Source: CAWCOU01 sp963797335
GTDB taxonomy: Bacteria > Pseudomonadota > Gammaproteobacteria > JAURND01
Length of the DNA: 64,000 nucleotides
Reading direction: 5' to 3'
NCBI GenBank assembly: GCA_963797335.1
Contig: CAWCOU010000006.1
Coordinates: forward strand, 310,001 to 374,000
The position numbers were made by a program, and so were the translations under genes. Positions 42,347 to 51,691 of this stretch are shown piece after piece (positions within the stretch are counted from its first letter, which is position 1; the number at the start of each line of letters is the position of its first letter). The notes under the pieces were generated by a model. That model did not search any database. It was not told the origin of the DNA and saw only the letters and a list, made by a program, of their open reading frames with translations.

Positions 42347-43840
42347 CTACCCATGCCCCAATCTAGAAGAAGAAACGTTTTTGTCAGGAGGTACTGGTTG
42401 TTTTGGGTGGGCAGTATGGTCATTAAAAAACCTGCTTTGTGTCTCAGAGGCAGTTGGATTTTGCAAAGATTGAAGTTTTTGTAGTTGCACAGCTGCTTGT
42501 ATTATTCCTCCCGCTTGCGCTTTTTCATAATAAACCTTAGCTAACTGCAAATCTTTTTTAACCCCATTGCCATGTTTGTAACAATAACCTAAATTATATT
42601 GTGCTTGAGCGTGCCTTTGTTCAGCAGCTAAACGATACAAACGCACCGCCCCTTTTGCATCCTTTTCCACCCCTTCCCCTTTCTCATAACAAAGACCTAA
42701 ATTATTTTGGGCTTTAGCGTGCCCTTGGTCAGCAGCTAAACGAAACAAACGCACCGCCTCTTTTGCATCCTTTTCCACCCCTTCCCCTTCCCCATAACAA
42801 AAACCTAAATTATTTTGGGCTTGAGCGTGCCCTTGTTCAGCAGCCAAATGATACAAGCGCACCGCCTCTTTGGCATTTTTTTCTACTCCTTTCCCATACT
42901 TATAACAAATACCTAAATAAAATTGTGCGTTATCGAATCCTTGTTCAGCAGCTAAACGATACAGGCGCGCCGCCTCTTTCGCATCTTTTTCTACTCCTTC
43001 CCCATTCTCATAACAAACACCTAAATTATATTGTGCTTGAGCGTGCCCTTGTTCAGCAGCTAAACGATACAAACGCACCGCCTCTTTTGCATTTTTTTCT
43101 ACTCCTTTCCCATACTCATAACAAATACCTAAATAAAATTGTGCGTTATCGAATCCTTGTTTAGCAGCTAAACGATACCAGCGCACTGCCTCTTTAACAT
43201 CTTTTTCTACTCCTTTCTCATGCCCATAACAAAAACCTAAACTATATTGTGCTCGAGCATCCCTTTGTTCAGCAGCTAAACGATACCAGCACACCGCTGC
43301 TTTGGCATCTTTTTCTACTCCTACCCCTTCCGCATAACAAAGACCTAAATAAACTTGTGCTCGAGCATCCCTTTGTTCAGCAGCTGAACGATACCAGTGC
43401 ACCGCTTCTTTGGCATTTTTTTCTACTCCTTCCCCATTCTCATAACAAACACCTAAATTATTTTGTGCTCGAGCGCACCCTTGTTCAGCAGCTAAACGAT
43501 ACAAACGCACCGCCTCTTTCGCATCCTTTTCTACTCCTTTCCCATGTTCATAACAAAGACCTAAAACAAATTGTGCTGATGAGTTTTCTTTGGCGGCAGC
43601 TGAGCTATACAAACCCACCGCCTCTTTTAAGTCTTTTTCAACCCCAATGCCATTTTCATAACAATATCCTAATTGGAACTCTGCTCCTGCATAACCTGCT
43701 TGAGCTGCTAAATCATACAAGCGTATGGCTTCGGGAACATCTTGATCTCGGTTTCGCCCATAAAAGTATTGATTCGCTAATTCGTATTGCGATTCTGCAG
43801 AAGTTTCCTGATGGGTCCAGATACGAGTAAGTTCTGTCAT
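42347..43840 (-). CDS. Sel1-repeat protein 2 of 6
   Basis: This 497-residue protein has 12 Sel1 repeats. The first three and the last are the common type. The central ones include 'DARAQVYLGLCYAEGVGVEKD' and 'FDNAQFYLGICYEYGKGVEKN' types that also occur in copies 4 and 5, indicating repeat shuffling between copies. The tail ends 'SSSRLGHG' because of one extra base relative to copy 1. It has no signal peptide and the same MTELTRIWTH start. Confidence 0.9.
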   Translation of the reverse strand: MTELTRIWTHQETSAESQYELANQYFYGRNRDQDVPEAIRLYDLAAQAGYAGAEFQLGYCYENGIGVEKDLKEAVGLYSSAAAKENSSAQFVLGLCYEHGKGVEKDAKEAVRLYRLAAEQGCARAQNNLGVCYENGEGVEKNAKEAVHWYRSAAEQRDARAQVYLGLCYAEGVGVEKDAKAAVCWYRLAAEQRDARAQYSLGFCYGHEKGVEKDVKEAVRWYRLAAKQGFDNAQFYLGICYEYGKGVEKNAKEAVRLYRLAAEQGHAQAQYNLGVCYENGEGVEKDAKEAARLYRLAAEQGFDNAQFYLGICYKYGKGVEKNAKEAVRLYHLAAEQGHAQAQNNLGFCYGEGEGVEKDAKEAVRLFRLAADQGHAKAQNNLGLCYEKGEGVEKDAKGAVRLYRLAAEQRHAQAQYNLGYCYKHGNGVKKDLQLAKVYYEKAQAGGIIQAAVQLQKLQSLQNPTASETQSRFFNDHTAHPKQPVPPDKNVSSSRLGHG

Positions 43841-43930
43841 TTTATATTTTACCTTAGCATTGTTCGTGTTATTAAAGATAAGAGGATACATACCATCGCG
43901 GTAAAGGGATTAACTTATTATATATAAAAA

Positions 43931-43999
43931 TTAATATCTTTTATATTGCGCTTCTGCAGAAGTTTCCGGGTGGGTCCAGATATGAGTAAGTTCTGTCAT
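43931..43999 (-). pseudogene. 22-codon relic of a seventh Sel1 gene
   Basis: The frame reads MTELTHIWTHPETSAEAQY, identical to the start of copy 3, then KRY and a stop where it runs into the spacer sequence. Its own leader copy (to about 44051) is intact. This is what remains after a Sel1 gene was deleted, probably by recombination between repeats. Confidence 0.88.
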
Positions 44000-44273
44000 T
44001 TTATATTTTACCTTAGCATTGTTCGTGTTATCAGAGGTAAGAGGATACATACCATCGCGGTAAAGGGATTAACTTATTATATATAAAAATTAATATATTT
44101 AAAACCATTCTTCCAGAATTGCGCTTTGAACAGGTGGGATCATTTTAATTATGGATCCCGCGGACAAGCCGCGGGACGACGGAGTTGGTGGGTAGGCAGT
44201 TACTTTTTTCTTATATGATCTTTTGATCATTTTTGAAGTCGTCGAGACCTTGATCAAGTATTCATCATCTTTA
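44000..44273 (-). repeat. Sel1 intergenic spacer unit, copy 2
   Basis: Same organisation as the unit at 42076, with the palindrome at about 44154-44180. It stands before the relic start at 43999 rather than directly before copy 2. Confidence 0.8.
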
Positions 44274-45551
44274 CTACCCATGCCCCAATCTAGAAGAAGA
44301 AACGTTTTTGTCAGGAGGTACTGGTTGTTTTGGGTGGGCAGTATGGTTATTAAAAAACCTGCTTTGTGTCTCAGATGCGGTTGGATTTTGCAAAGATTGA
44401 AGTTTTTGTAGTTGCACAGCTGCTTCTATTATTCCTCCCGCATGCGCTTTCTCATAATAAACCTTAGCTAACTGCAAATCTTTTTTAACCCCACTGCCAT
44501 GTTTGTAACAAGAACCTAAATTATACTGTGCCCGAGCGTGCCCTTGTTCAGCAGCTAAACGATACAAGCGCACCACCTCTTTCGCATCTTTTTCTACTCC
44601 TTTCCCGTGCTCATAACAAAAACCTAAAGCAAATTGTGCTCGAGCGTACCCTTGTTCAGCAGCCAAACGATACAAGCGCACTGCCTTTTTAACATCTTTT
44701 TCAACTCCTCTCTCTTGCCCATAACAAAGACCTAAACTATATTGTGCTCGAGCGCACCCTTGTTCAGCAGCTAAACGATACAAACGCACCGCCTCTTTTG
44801 CATCCTTTTCCACCCCTTCCCCTTCCTCATAACAAATACCTAAATTATTTTGGGCTTGAGCGCACCCTTGTTTAGCAGCTAAACGATACCAGCGCACCGC
44901 TTCTTTGGCATCTTTTTCTACTCCTACCCCTTCCGCATAACAAAGACCTAAATAAACTTGTGCTCGAGCATCCCTTTGTTCAGCAGCTAAACGATACCAG
45001 CGCACCGCCTCTTTCGCATCTTTTTCTACTCCTTTCCCTTGATAATAACAAAAACCTAAATTATATTGTGCTTGAGCGTGCCTTTGTTCAGCAGCTAAAC
45101 GATACAAACGCGCCGCCTCTTTCGGATCCTTTTCTATTCCTTTCCCATGCTCATAACAAAGACCTAAATTATTTTGTGCTGGAGCTTTCCCTTGTTCAGC
45201 AGCTAAACGATACAAACGCACCGCCTCTTTCGCATCCTTTTCTACTCCTTTCCCATGCTCATAACAAAGACCTAAAACAAATTGTGCTGATGAGTTTTCT
45301 TTGGCGGCAGCTGAGCTATACAAACCCACCGCCTCTTTCATGTCTTTTTCAACCCCAATGCCATTTTCATAACAATATCCTAATTGGAACTCTGCTCCGG
45401 CATGACCTGCTTGAGCTGCTAAATCATACAAGCGTATGGCTTCGGGAACATCTTGACCTCGGTTTCGCCCATAAAAGTATTCATTCGCTAATTCATATTG
45501 CGCTTCTGCAGAAGTTTCCGGGTGGGTCCAGATATGAGTAAGTTCTGTCAT
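44274..45551 (-). CDS. Sel1-repeat protein 3 of 6
   Basis: This 425-residue protein has 10 Sel1 repeats. Its N-terminus reads MTELTHIWTHPETSAEAQY, the Pro variant shared with copies 4 and 5 and with the relic at 43931. Repeats of the 'CARAQYSLGLCYGQERGVEKD' and 'YARAQFALGFCYEHGKGVEKD' kinds are shared with copy 4. The tail ends 'RLGHG'. No signal peptide or membrane helix is seen. Confidence 0.9.
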   Translation of the reverse strand: MTELTHIWTHPETSAEAQYELANEYFYGRNRGQDVPEAIRLYDLAAQAGHAGAEFQLGYCYENGIGVEKDMKEAVGLYSSAAAKENSSAQFVLGLCYEHGKGVEKDAKEAVRLYRLAAEQGKAPAQNNLGLCYEHGKGIEKDPKEAARLYRLAAEQRHAQAQYNLGFCYYQGKGVEKDAKEAVRWYRLAAEQRDARAQVYLGLCYAEGVGVEKDAKEAVRWYRLAAKQGCAQAQNNLGICYEEGEGVEKDAKEAVRLYRLAAEQGCARAQYSLGLCYGQERGVEKDVKKAVRLYRLAAEQGYARAQFALGFCYEHGKGVEKDAKEVVRLYRLAAEQGHARAQYNLGSCYKHGSGVKKDLQLAKVYYEKAHAGGIIEAAVQLQKLQSLQNPTASETQSRFFNNHTAHPKQPVPPDKNVSSSRLGHG

Positions 45552-45825
45552 TTTATATTTTACCTTAGCATTGTTCGTGTTATCAAAGGTAAGAGGATAC
45601 ATACCATCGCGGTAAAGGGATTAACTTATTATATATAAAAATTAATATATTTAAAACTATTCTTCCAGAATTGCGCTTTGAACAGGTGGGATCATTTTAA
45701 TTATGGATCCCGCCGACAAGCCGCGGGACGACGGAGTTGGGGGGTAGGCAGTTACTTTTTTCTTATATGATCTTTTGATCATTTTTGAAGTCGCCGAGAC
45801 CTTGATCAAGTATTCATCATCTTTA
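45552..45825 (-). repeat. Sel1 intergenic spacer unit, copy 3
   Basis: Same organisation as the unit at 42076. One base of the palindrome has changed (GATCCCGCCGACAAGCCGCG), so the hairpin has a mismatch here. Confidence 0.8.
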
Positions 45826-47319
45826 CTACCCATGCCCCAATCTAGAAGAAGAAACGTTTTTGTCAGGAGGTACTGGTTGTTTTGGGTGGGCAGTATGGTC
45901 ATTAAAAAACCTGCTTTGTGTCTCAGAGGCAGTTGGATTTTGCAAAGATTGAAGTTTTTGTAGTTGCACAGCTGCTTGTATTATTCCTCCCGCTTGCGCT
46001 TTTTCATAATAAACCTTAGCTAACTGCAAATCTTTTTTAACCCCACTGCCATGTTTGTAACAATAACCTAAATTATATTGTGCTTGAGCGTGCCTTTGTT
46101 CAGCAGCTAAACGATACAAACGCGCCGCCTCTTTCGGATCCTTTTCTACTCCTTTACCGTGCTCATAACAAAAACCTAAAGCAAATTGGGCTCGAGCGTA
46201 TCCTTGTTCAGCAGCCAAACGATACAAGCGCACTGCCTCTTTAACATCTTTTTCAACTCCTCTCTCTTGCCCATAACAAAGACCTAAACTACATTGTGCT
46301 GGAGCTTCCCCTTGTTCAACAGCCAAACGATACAAGCGAACTGCCTCTTTAATATCTTTTTCTACTCCTTTCCCGTGCTCATAACAAAAACCTAAAGCAA
46401 ATTGTGCTCGAGCGTACCCTTGTTCAGCAGCCAAACGATACAAGCGCACTGCCTCTTTAACATCTTTTTCTACTCCTTTCTCATGCCCATAACAAAAACC
46501 TAAACTATATTGTGCTCGAGCATCCCTTTGTTCAGCAGCTAAACGATACCAGCACACCGCTGCTTTGGCATCTTTTTCTACTCCTACCCCTTCCGCATAA
46601 CAAAGACCTAAATAAACTTGTGCTCGAGCATCCCTTTGTTCAGCAGCTGAACGATACCAGTGCACCGCTTCTTTGGCATTTTTTTCTACTCCTTCCCCAT
46701 TCTCATAACAAACACCTAAATTATTTTGGGCTTGAGCGCACCCTTGTTCAGCAGCTAAACGATACCAGCGCACTGCCTCTTTAACATCTTTTTCTACTCC
46801 TTTCCCATTCACATAACAAATACCTAAATTAAATTGGGCTCGAGCGTGCCCTTGTTCAGCAGCTAAACGATACAAACGCACCGCCCCTTTTGCATCCTTT
46901 TCCACCCCTTCCCCTTCCTCATAACAAAGACCTAAAACAAATTGGGCGTGATCTAATCCTTGTTCAGCAGCTAAACGATACAAACGCACCGCCTCTTTCG
47001 CATCCTTTTCTACTCCTTCCCCATGCTCATAACAAAGACCTAAAACAAATTGTGCTGATGAGTTTTCTTTGGCGGCAGCTGAGCTATACAAACCCACCGC
47101 CTCCTTTAAGTCTTTTTCAACCCCAATGCCATTTTCATAACAATATCCTAATTGGAACTCTGCTCCGGCATGACCTGCTTGAGCTGCTAAATCATACAAG
47201 CGTATGGCTTCGGGAACATCTTGATCTCGGTTTCGCCCATAAAAGTATTCATTCGCTAATTCATATTGCGCTTCTGCAGAAGTTTCCGGGTGGGTCCAGA
47301 TACGAGTAAGTTCTGTCAT
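45826..47319 (-). CDS. Sel1-repeat protein 4 of 6
   Basis: This 497-residue protein has 12 Sel1 repeats. Repeats 6-8 ('CAQAQNNLGVCYENGEGVEKN', 'DARAQVYLGLCYAEGVG', 'DARAQYSLGFCYGHEKG') are almost the same as repeats 4-6 of copy 2, in the same order, a block shared between copies. The upstream frame is interrupted just before MTEL (leader ATAATATG instead of ATATAAAATG), which supports MTEL as the true start in all copies. The tail ends 'RLGHG'. Confidence 0.9.
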   Translation of the reverse strand: MTELTRIWTHPETSAEAQYELANEYFYGRNRDQDVPEAIRLYDLAAQAGHAGAEFQLGYCYENGIGVEKDLKEAVGLYSSAAAKENSSAQFVLGLCYEHGEGVEKDAKEAVRLYRLAAEQGLDHAQFVLGLCYEEGEGVEKDAKGAVRLYRLAAEQGHARAQFNLGICYVNGKGVEKDVKEAVRWYRLAAEQGCAQAQNNLGVCYENGEGVEKNAKEAVHWYRSAAEQRDARAQVYLGLCYAEGVGVEKDAKAAVCWYRLAAEQRDARAQYSLGFCYGHEKGVEKDVKEAVRLYRLAAEQGYARAQFALGFCYEHGKGVEKDIKEAVRLYRLAVEQGEAPAQCSLGLCYGQERGVEKDVKEAVRLYRLAAEQGYARAQFALGFCYEHGKGVEKDPKEAARLYRLAAEQRHAQAQYNLGYCYKHGSGVKKDLQLAKVYYEKAQAGGIIQAAVQLQKLQSLQNPTASETQSRFFNDHTAHPKQPVPPDKNVSSSRLGHG

Positions 47320-47585
47320 ATTATTTTACCTTAGTATTGTTTCGTGTTATCAAAGGTAAGAGGATACATACGATCGCGGTAAAGAGATTAACTTATTATA
47401 TATAAAAATTAATATATTTAAAACTACTCTTCCAGAACGCTTTGAACAAGTGGGATCATTTTAATTATGGATCCCGCGGACAAGCCGCGGGACGACGGAG
47501 TTGGGGGGTAGGCAGTTACTTTTTATATGATCTTTTGATCATTTTTGAAGTCGCCGAGACCTTGATCAAGTATTCATCATCTTTA
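47320..47585 (-). repeat. Sel1 intergenic spacer unit, copy 4
   Basis: Same organisation as the unit at 42076, but lacking the 'TTTTTC' stretch after GCAGTTAC; it is nearly identical to the unit at 49524. Confidence 0.8.
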
Positions 47586-49523
47586 CTACCCATGCCCCAA
47601 TTTAGAAGAAGAAACGTTTTTGTCAGGAGGTACCGGTTGTTTTGGGTGGGCAGTATGGGCATTAAAAAACCTGCTTTGTGTCTCAGAGGCAGTTGGATTT
47701 TGCAAAGATTGAAGTTTTTGTAGTTGCACAGCTGCTTCTATTATTCCTCCCGCATGCGCTTTTTCATAATAAACCTTAGCTAACTGCAAATCTTTTTTAA
47801 CCCCACTGCCATGTTTGTAACAATAACCTAAATTATATTGTGCCTGAGCGTGTCCTTGTTCAGCAGCTAAATGATGCAAGCGCATCGACTCTTTTGCATT
47901 TTTTTCTACTCCTTTTCCCCTCTCATAACAAATAGCTAAATTATATTGTGCTCTAACGTACCCTTGTTCAGCAGCCAAACGATACAATCGCACTGCCTCT
48001 TTAACATTTTTTTCTAGTCCTTTTCCTTTCTCATAACAAACACCTAAAGCAAATTGGGCGTGATCTAATCCTTGTTCGGAAGCTAAACGATACAAGCGCA
48101 CTGCCTCTTTAACATCTTTTTCAACTCCTTTCTCATGCCCATAACAAAGACCTAAACTATATTGTGCTCGAGCATCCCTTTGTTCAGCAGCTAAACGATA
48201 CCAGCGCACCGCCTCTTTAGCATCTTTTTCTACTCCTTTCCCATACTCATAACAAAGACCTAAATAAACTTGTGCTCGAGCATCCCTTTGTTCAGCAGCT
48301 AAACGATACCAGCGCACCGCTTCTTTGGCATTTTTTTCTACTCCTTCCCCATTCTCATAACAAACACCTAAATTATTTTGGGCTTGAGCGCACCCTTGTT
48401 CAGCAGCTAAACGATACAGACGCGCCGCCTCTTTCGCATCTTTTTCTACTCCTTCCCCATTCACATAACAAATACCTAAATTAAATTGTGCGTTATCGAA
48501 TCCTTGTTCAGCAGCTAAACGATACCAGCGCACCGCTGCTTTGGCATCTTTTTCAACTCCTTCCCCTTCCGCATAACAAAGACCTAAATAAACTTGTGCT
48601 CGAGCATCCCTTTGTTCAGCAGCTAAACGATACAAGCGCACCGCTTCTTTGGCATCTTTTTCTACTCCTACCCCTTCCGCATAACAAAGACCTAAATAAG
48701 CTTGTGCTCGAGCATCCCTTTGTTCAGCAGCTAAATCAGCAGCTAAACGATACCTGCGCACCGCTTCTTTGGCATCTTTTTTTACTCCTACCCCTTCCGC
48801 ATAACAAAGACCTAAATAAACTTGTGCTCGAGCATCCCTTTGTTCGGCAGCTGAACGATACCAGCGCACCGCCTCTTTTACATCCTTTTCCACCCCTTCC
48901 CCTTTCTCATAACAAAGACCTAAATTATTTTGGGCTTTAGCGTGCCCTTGTTCAGCAGCCAAACGATACAAACGCACCGCCTCTTTTGCATTCTTTTCCA
49001 CCCCTTCCCCTTCCTCATAACAAAGACCTAAATTATATTGTGCTTGAGCGTGCCCTTGTTCAGCAGCTAAACGATACAAACGCGCCGCCTCTTTCGGATC
49101 CTTTTCTACTCCTTTCCCATGATCATAACAAAGACCTAAAACAAATTGTGCTGATGAGTTTTCTTTGGCGGCAGCTAAACGATACAAACGCACCGCCTCT
49201 TTCGCATCCTTTTCTACTCCTTCCCCATGCTCATAACAAAGACCTAAAACAAATTGTGCTGATGAGTTTTCTTTGGCGGCAGCTGAGCTATACAAACCCA
49301 CCGCCTCTTTCATGTCTTTTTCAACCCCAATGCCATTTTCATAACAATATCCTAATTGGAACTCTGCTCCGGCATGACCTGCTTGAGCTGCTAAATCATA
49401 CAAGCGTATGGCTTCGGGAACATCTTGATCTCGGTTTCGCCCATAAAAGTATTCATTCGCTAATTCATATTGCGCTTCTGCAGAAGTTTCCGGGTGGGTC
49501 CAGATACGAGTAAGTTCTGTCAT
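47586..49523 (-). CDS. Sel1-repeat protein 5 of 6 (longest)
   Basis: This 645-residue protein has 16 Sel1 repeats, the largest of the set. Repeats 3 and 4 are a recent internal duplication of the 'NSSAQFVLGLCYEHGEGVEKD' unit. Repeat 7 carries a 4-residue insertion ('RLAADLAAEQR') at the repeat junction. Repeats 14 and 15 ('LDHAQFALGVCYEKGKGLEKN', 'YVRAQYNLAICYERGKGVEKN') are shared with copy 6. The tail ends 'KLGHG'. Confidence 0.9.
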   Translation of the reverse strand: MTELTRIWTHPETSAEAQYELANEYFYGRNRDQDVPEAIRLYDLAAQAGHAGAEFQLGYCYENGIGVEKDMKEAVGLYSSAAAKENSSAQFVLGLCYEHGEGVEKDAKEAVRLYRLAAAKENSSAQFVLGLCYDHGKGVEKDPKEAARLYRLAAEQGHAQAQYNLGLCYEEGEGVEKNAKEAVRLYRLAAEQGHAKAQNNLGLCYEKGEGVEKDVKEAVRWYRSAAEQRDARAQVYLGLCYAEGVGVKKDAKEAVRRYRLAADLAAEQRDARAQAYLGLCYAEGVGVEKDAKEAVRLYRLAAEQRDARAQVYLGLCYAEGEGVEKDAKAAVRWYRLAAEQGFDNAQFNLGICYVNGEGVEKDAKEAARLYRLAAEQGCAQAQNNLGVCYENGEGVEKNAKEAVRWYRLAAEQRDARAQVYLGLCYEYGKGVEKDAKEAVRWYRLAAEQRDARAQYSLGLCYGHEKGVEKDVKEAVRLYRLASEQGLDHAQFALGVCYEKGKGLEKNVKEAVRLYRLAAEQGYVRAQYNLAICYERGKGVEKNAKESMRLHHLAAEQGHAQAQYNLGYCYKHGSGVKKDLQLAKVYYEKAHAGGIIEAAVQLQKLQSLQNPTASETQSRFFNAHTAHPKQPVPPDKNVSSSKLGHG

Positions 49524-49790
49524 TTTATATTTTACCTTAGCATTGTTCGTGTTATCAAAGGTAAGAGGATACATACGATCGCGGTAAAGAGATTAACTTA
49601 TTATATATAAAAATTAATATATTTAAAACTACTCTTCCAGAACGCTTTGAACAAGTGGGATCATTTTAATTATGGATCCCGCGGACAAGCCGCGGGACGA
49701 CGGAGTTGGGGGGTAGGCAGTTACTTTTTATATGATCTTTTGATCATTTTTGAAGTCGCCGAGACCTTGATCAAGTATTCATCATCTTTA
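49524..49790 (-). repeat. Sel1 intergenic spacer unit, copy 5
   Basis: Same organisation as the unit at 42076 and nearly identical to the unit at 47320, so the copy 4/5 and 5/6 boundaries are the youngest. Confidence 0.8.
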
Positions 49791-51068
49791 CTACCCATGC
49801 CCCAATTTAGAAGAAGAAACGTTTTTGTCAGGAGGTACTGGTTGTTTTGGGTGGGCAGTATGGTTATTAAAAAACCTGCTTTGTGTCTCAGAGGCAGTTG
49901 GATTTTGCAAAGATTGAAGTTTTTGTAGTTGCACAGCTGCTTGTATTATTCCTCCCGCTTGCGCTTTTTCATAATAAACCTTAGCTAACTGCAAATCTTT
50001 TGTAACCCCACTGCCATTTTTGTAACAAGAACCTAAATTATACTGTGCTCGAGCGCACCCTTGTTCAGCAGCTAAACGATACAAGCGCACCGACTCTTTG
50101 GCATCTTTTTCTACTCCTTTTCCCCTCTCATAACAAATAGCTAAATTATATTGTGCTCTAACGTACCCTTGTTCAGCAGCCAAACGATACAATCGCACTG
50201 CCTCTTTAACATTTTTTTCTAGTCCTTTTCCTTTCTCATAACAAACACCTAAAGCAAATTGGGCGTGATCTAATCCTTGTTCAGCAGCTAAACGATACCA
50301 GCGCACCGCATCTTTTGCATCCTTTTCCACCCCTTCCCCTTTCTCATAACAAAGACCTAAATTATTTTGGGCTTGAGCGTGCCCTTGTTCAGCAGCTAAA
50401 CGATACAAACGCACCGCCTCTTTTGCATCCTTTTCCACTCCTTCCCCTTTATCATAACAAAAACCTAAATTATTTCGGGCTTGAGCGTGCCCTTGTTCAG
50501 CAGCTAAACGATACAAACGTACTGCCTCTTTAGCATCTTTTTCTACTCCTTTCCCTTGATCATAACAAAGACCTAAATTATTTTGTGCTCGAGCGCACCC
50601 TTGTTCAGCAGCTAAACGATACAAACGCACCGCCTCTTTCGCATCTTTCTTTACTCCTTTCCCATGCTCATAACAAAGACCTAAATTATTTTGTGCTCGA
50701 GCTTCCCCTTGTTCAGCAGCTAAACGATGCAAACGCACCGCCTCTTTCGCATCTTTTTCTACTCCTTTCCCATGCTCATAACAAAGACCTAAAACAAATT
50801 GTGCTGATGAGTTTTCTTTGGCGGCAGCTGAGCTATACAAACCCACCGCCTCTTTCATGTCTTTTTCAACCCCAATGCCATTTTCATAACAATATCCTAA
50901 TTGAAACTCTGCTCCTGCATAACCTGCTTGAGCTGCTAAATCATACAAACGTATGGCTTCGGGAACATCTCGATCTCGGTTGTGCCCATAAAAGTATTCA
51001 TTCGCTAAGTCATATTGCGCTTCTGCAGAAGTTTCCTGGTGGGTCCAGATACGAGTAAGTTCTGTCAT
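49791..51068 (-). CDS. Sel1-repeat protein 6 of 6
   Basis: This 425-residue protein has 10 Sel1 repeats. Repeats 5-7 ('CARAQNNLGLCYDQGKG', 'HAQARNNLGFCYDKGEG', 'HAQAQNNLGLCYEKGEG') match repeats 4-6 of copy 1, and repeats 8-9 match copy 5. It is the first gene of the array in transcription order. Unlike the rest it lacks the standard spacer upstream: homology stops about 25 bases before MTEL. The tail ends 'KLGHG'. Confidence 0.9.
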   Translation of the reverse strand: MTELTRIWTHQETSAEAQYDLANEYFYGHNRDRDVPEAIRLYDLAAQAGYAGAEFQLGYCYENGIGVEKDMKEAVGLYSSAAAKENSSAQFVLGLCYEHGKGVEKDAKEAVRLHRLAAEQGEARAQNNLGLCYEHGKGVKKDAKEAVRLYRLAAEQGCARAQNNLGLCYDQGKGVEKDAKEAVRLYRLAAEQGHAQARNNLGFCYDKGEGVEKDAKEAVRLYRLAAEQGHAQAQNNLGLCYEKGEGVEKDAKDAVRWYRLAAEQGLDHAQFALGVCYEKGKGLEKNVKEAVRLYRLAAEQGYVRAQYNLAICYERGKGVEKDAKESVRLYRLAAEQGCARAQYNLGSCYKNGSGVTKDLQLAKVYYEKAQAGGIIQAAVQLQKLQSLQNPTASETQSRFFNNHTAHPKQPVPPDKNVSSSKLGHG

Positions 51069-51110
51069 AGTATATTTTACCTTAGCATTGTGTCGTGTAA
51101 ATTCTTCCAA

Positions 51111-51131
51111 AGAGGGGGCTGTGCCCCCTTT
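51111..51131 (-). terminator. Hairpin after the small membrane protein gene
   Basis: AGGGGGC and GCCCCCT pair around a 3-base loop, 6 bases past the stop of the minus-strand gene ending at 51137. A CTTT follows on that strand. It is a plausible weak terminator separating this gene from the Sel1 array. Confidence 0.55.
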
Positions 51132-51136
51132 CTGAG

Positions 51137-51433
51137 TTAGACCAACAATCTGCGCTCTTGCTGTTCTGATTGCACCTCAGGGTGATTTGTTTGCTGCAAG
51201 ATAACTGCTCGACTGCATCCTGATAGAAAAATTGCTCCACCTGCGGCGACTATCCCAGCACCTATCCAACTAAAAGTTAAACTATCCTGATTTCCAGAGA
51301 CAAGACGGTCAGCTGCTATAATAATGCCCCCAATCAATATCATAGAACCGCCAACTAATTTTTTATTGGTACTACCAATCGCACTTCCTATCGTATTTAC
51401 ACAATTTCCTCGCTCACCTGCCACTTCTAACAT
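51137..51433 (-). CDS. Small two-helix membrane protein, ERGN family member 1
   Basis: I do not recognise this 98-residue protein. It starts 'MLEVAGERGNCVNTIGSAIG' and has two hydrophobic segments, at about 28-42 ('GGSMILIGGIIIAAD') and about 54-74 ('FSWIGAGIVAAGGAIFLSG'), both glycine-rich. The tail is Gln/Glu-rich. It is a paralogue of the next gene. The start follows GAGAAAGG. Confidence 0.7.
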   Translation of the reverse strand: MLEVAGERGNCVNTIGSAIGSTNKKLVGGSMILIGGIIIAADRLVSGNQDSLTFSWIGAGIVAAGGAIFLSGCSRAVILQQTNHPEVQSEQQERRLLV

Positions 51434-51691
51434 AACCTTTCTCTATAATGAAAACTAATTGTTTTTATTATAGACAAAGCGGGTTAACAGAATATTAAGT
51501 TCTTTAAGCTCTCTTCATCCTAGTTATCGTTACTTTATATCGGAATTCTTGGCAGAGGCAGCCAAGCAGTTTATTGCTTAAGCTTTCATCATCCATACAT
51601 TGCTTTTTTCTAGCCAGACTTCCTCATCTTATTGTTGTTGCCGTTTCTAATCTGATTTTCCCCTATTCCGTGGATTTTTTGTGAGCTGTTG

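Noticed and set aside
42181..42423. Small frames in the Sel1 spacers (for example residues 'VTAYPPTPSSRGLSAGS')
   Set aside because: They are translations of the dispersed palindrome and the out-of-frame end of the Sel1 genes. Identical text occurs wherever the palindrome lies, so they are not treated as genes.
41000..51000. Regularly spaced near-identical blocks of about 108 bases, considered as a CRISPR array
   Set aside because: The period equals 36 codons and the whole period is coding Sel1 sequence. There are no short repeat/unique spacer units and no cas genes.
40944..51058. Long plus-strand open frames opposite the Sel1 genes, with Leu/His-rich repeats such as 'LVQQLNDTNAPPLSH'
   Set aside because: They mirror the 36-residue Sel1 periodicity on the other strand, have no consistent starts or ribosome sites, and vary wherever the Sel1 repeats vary. 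They are antisense shadows.
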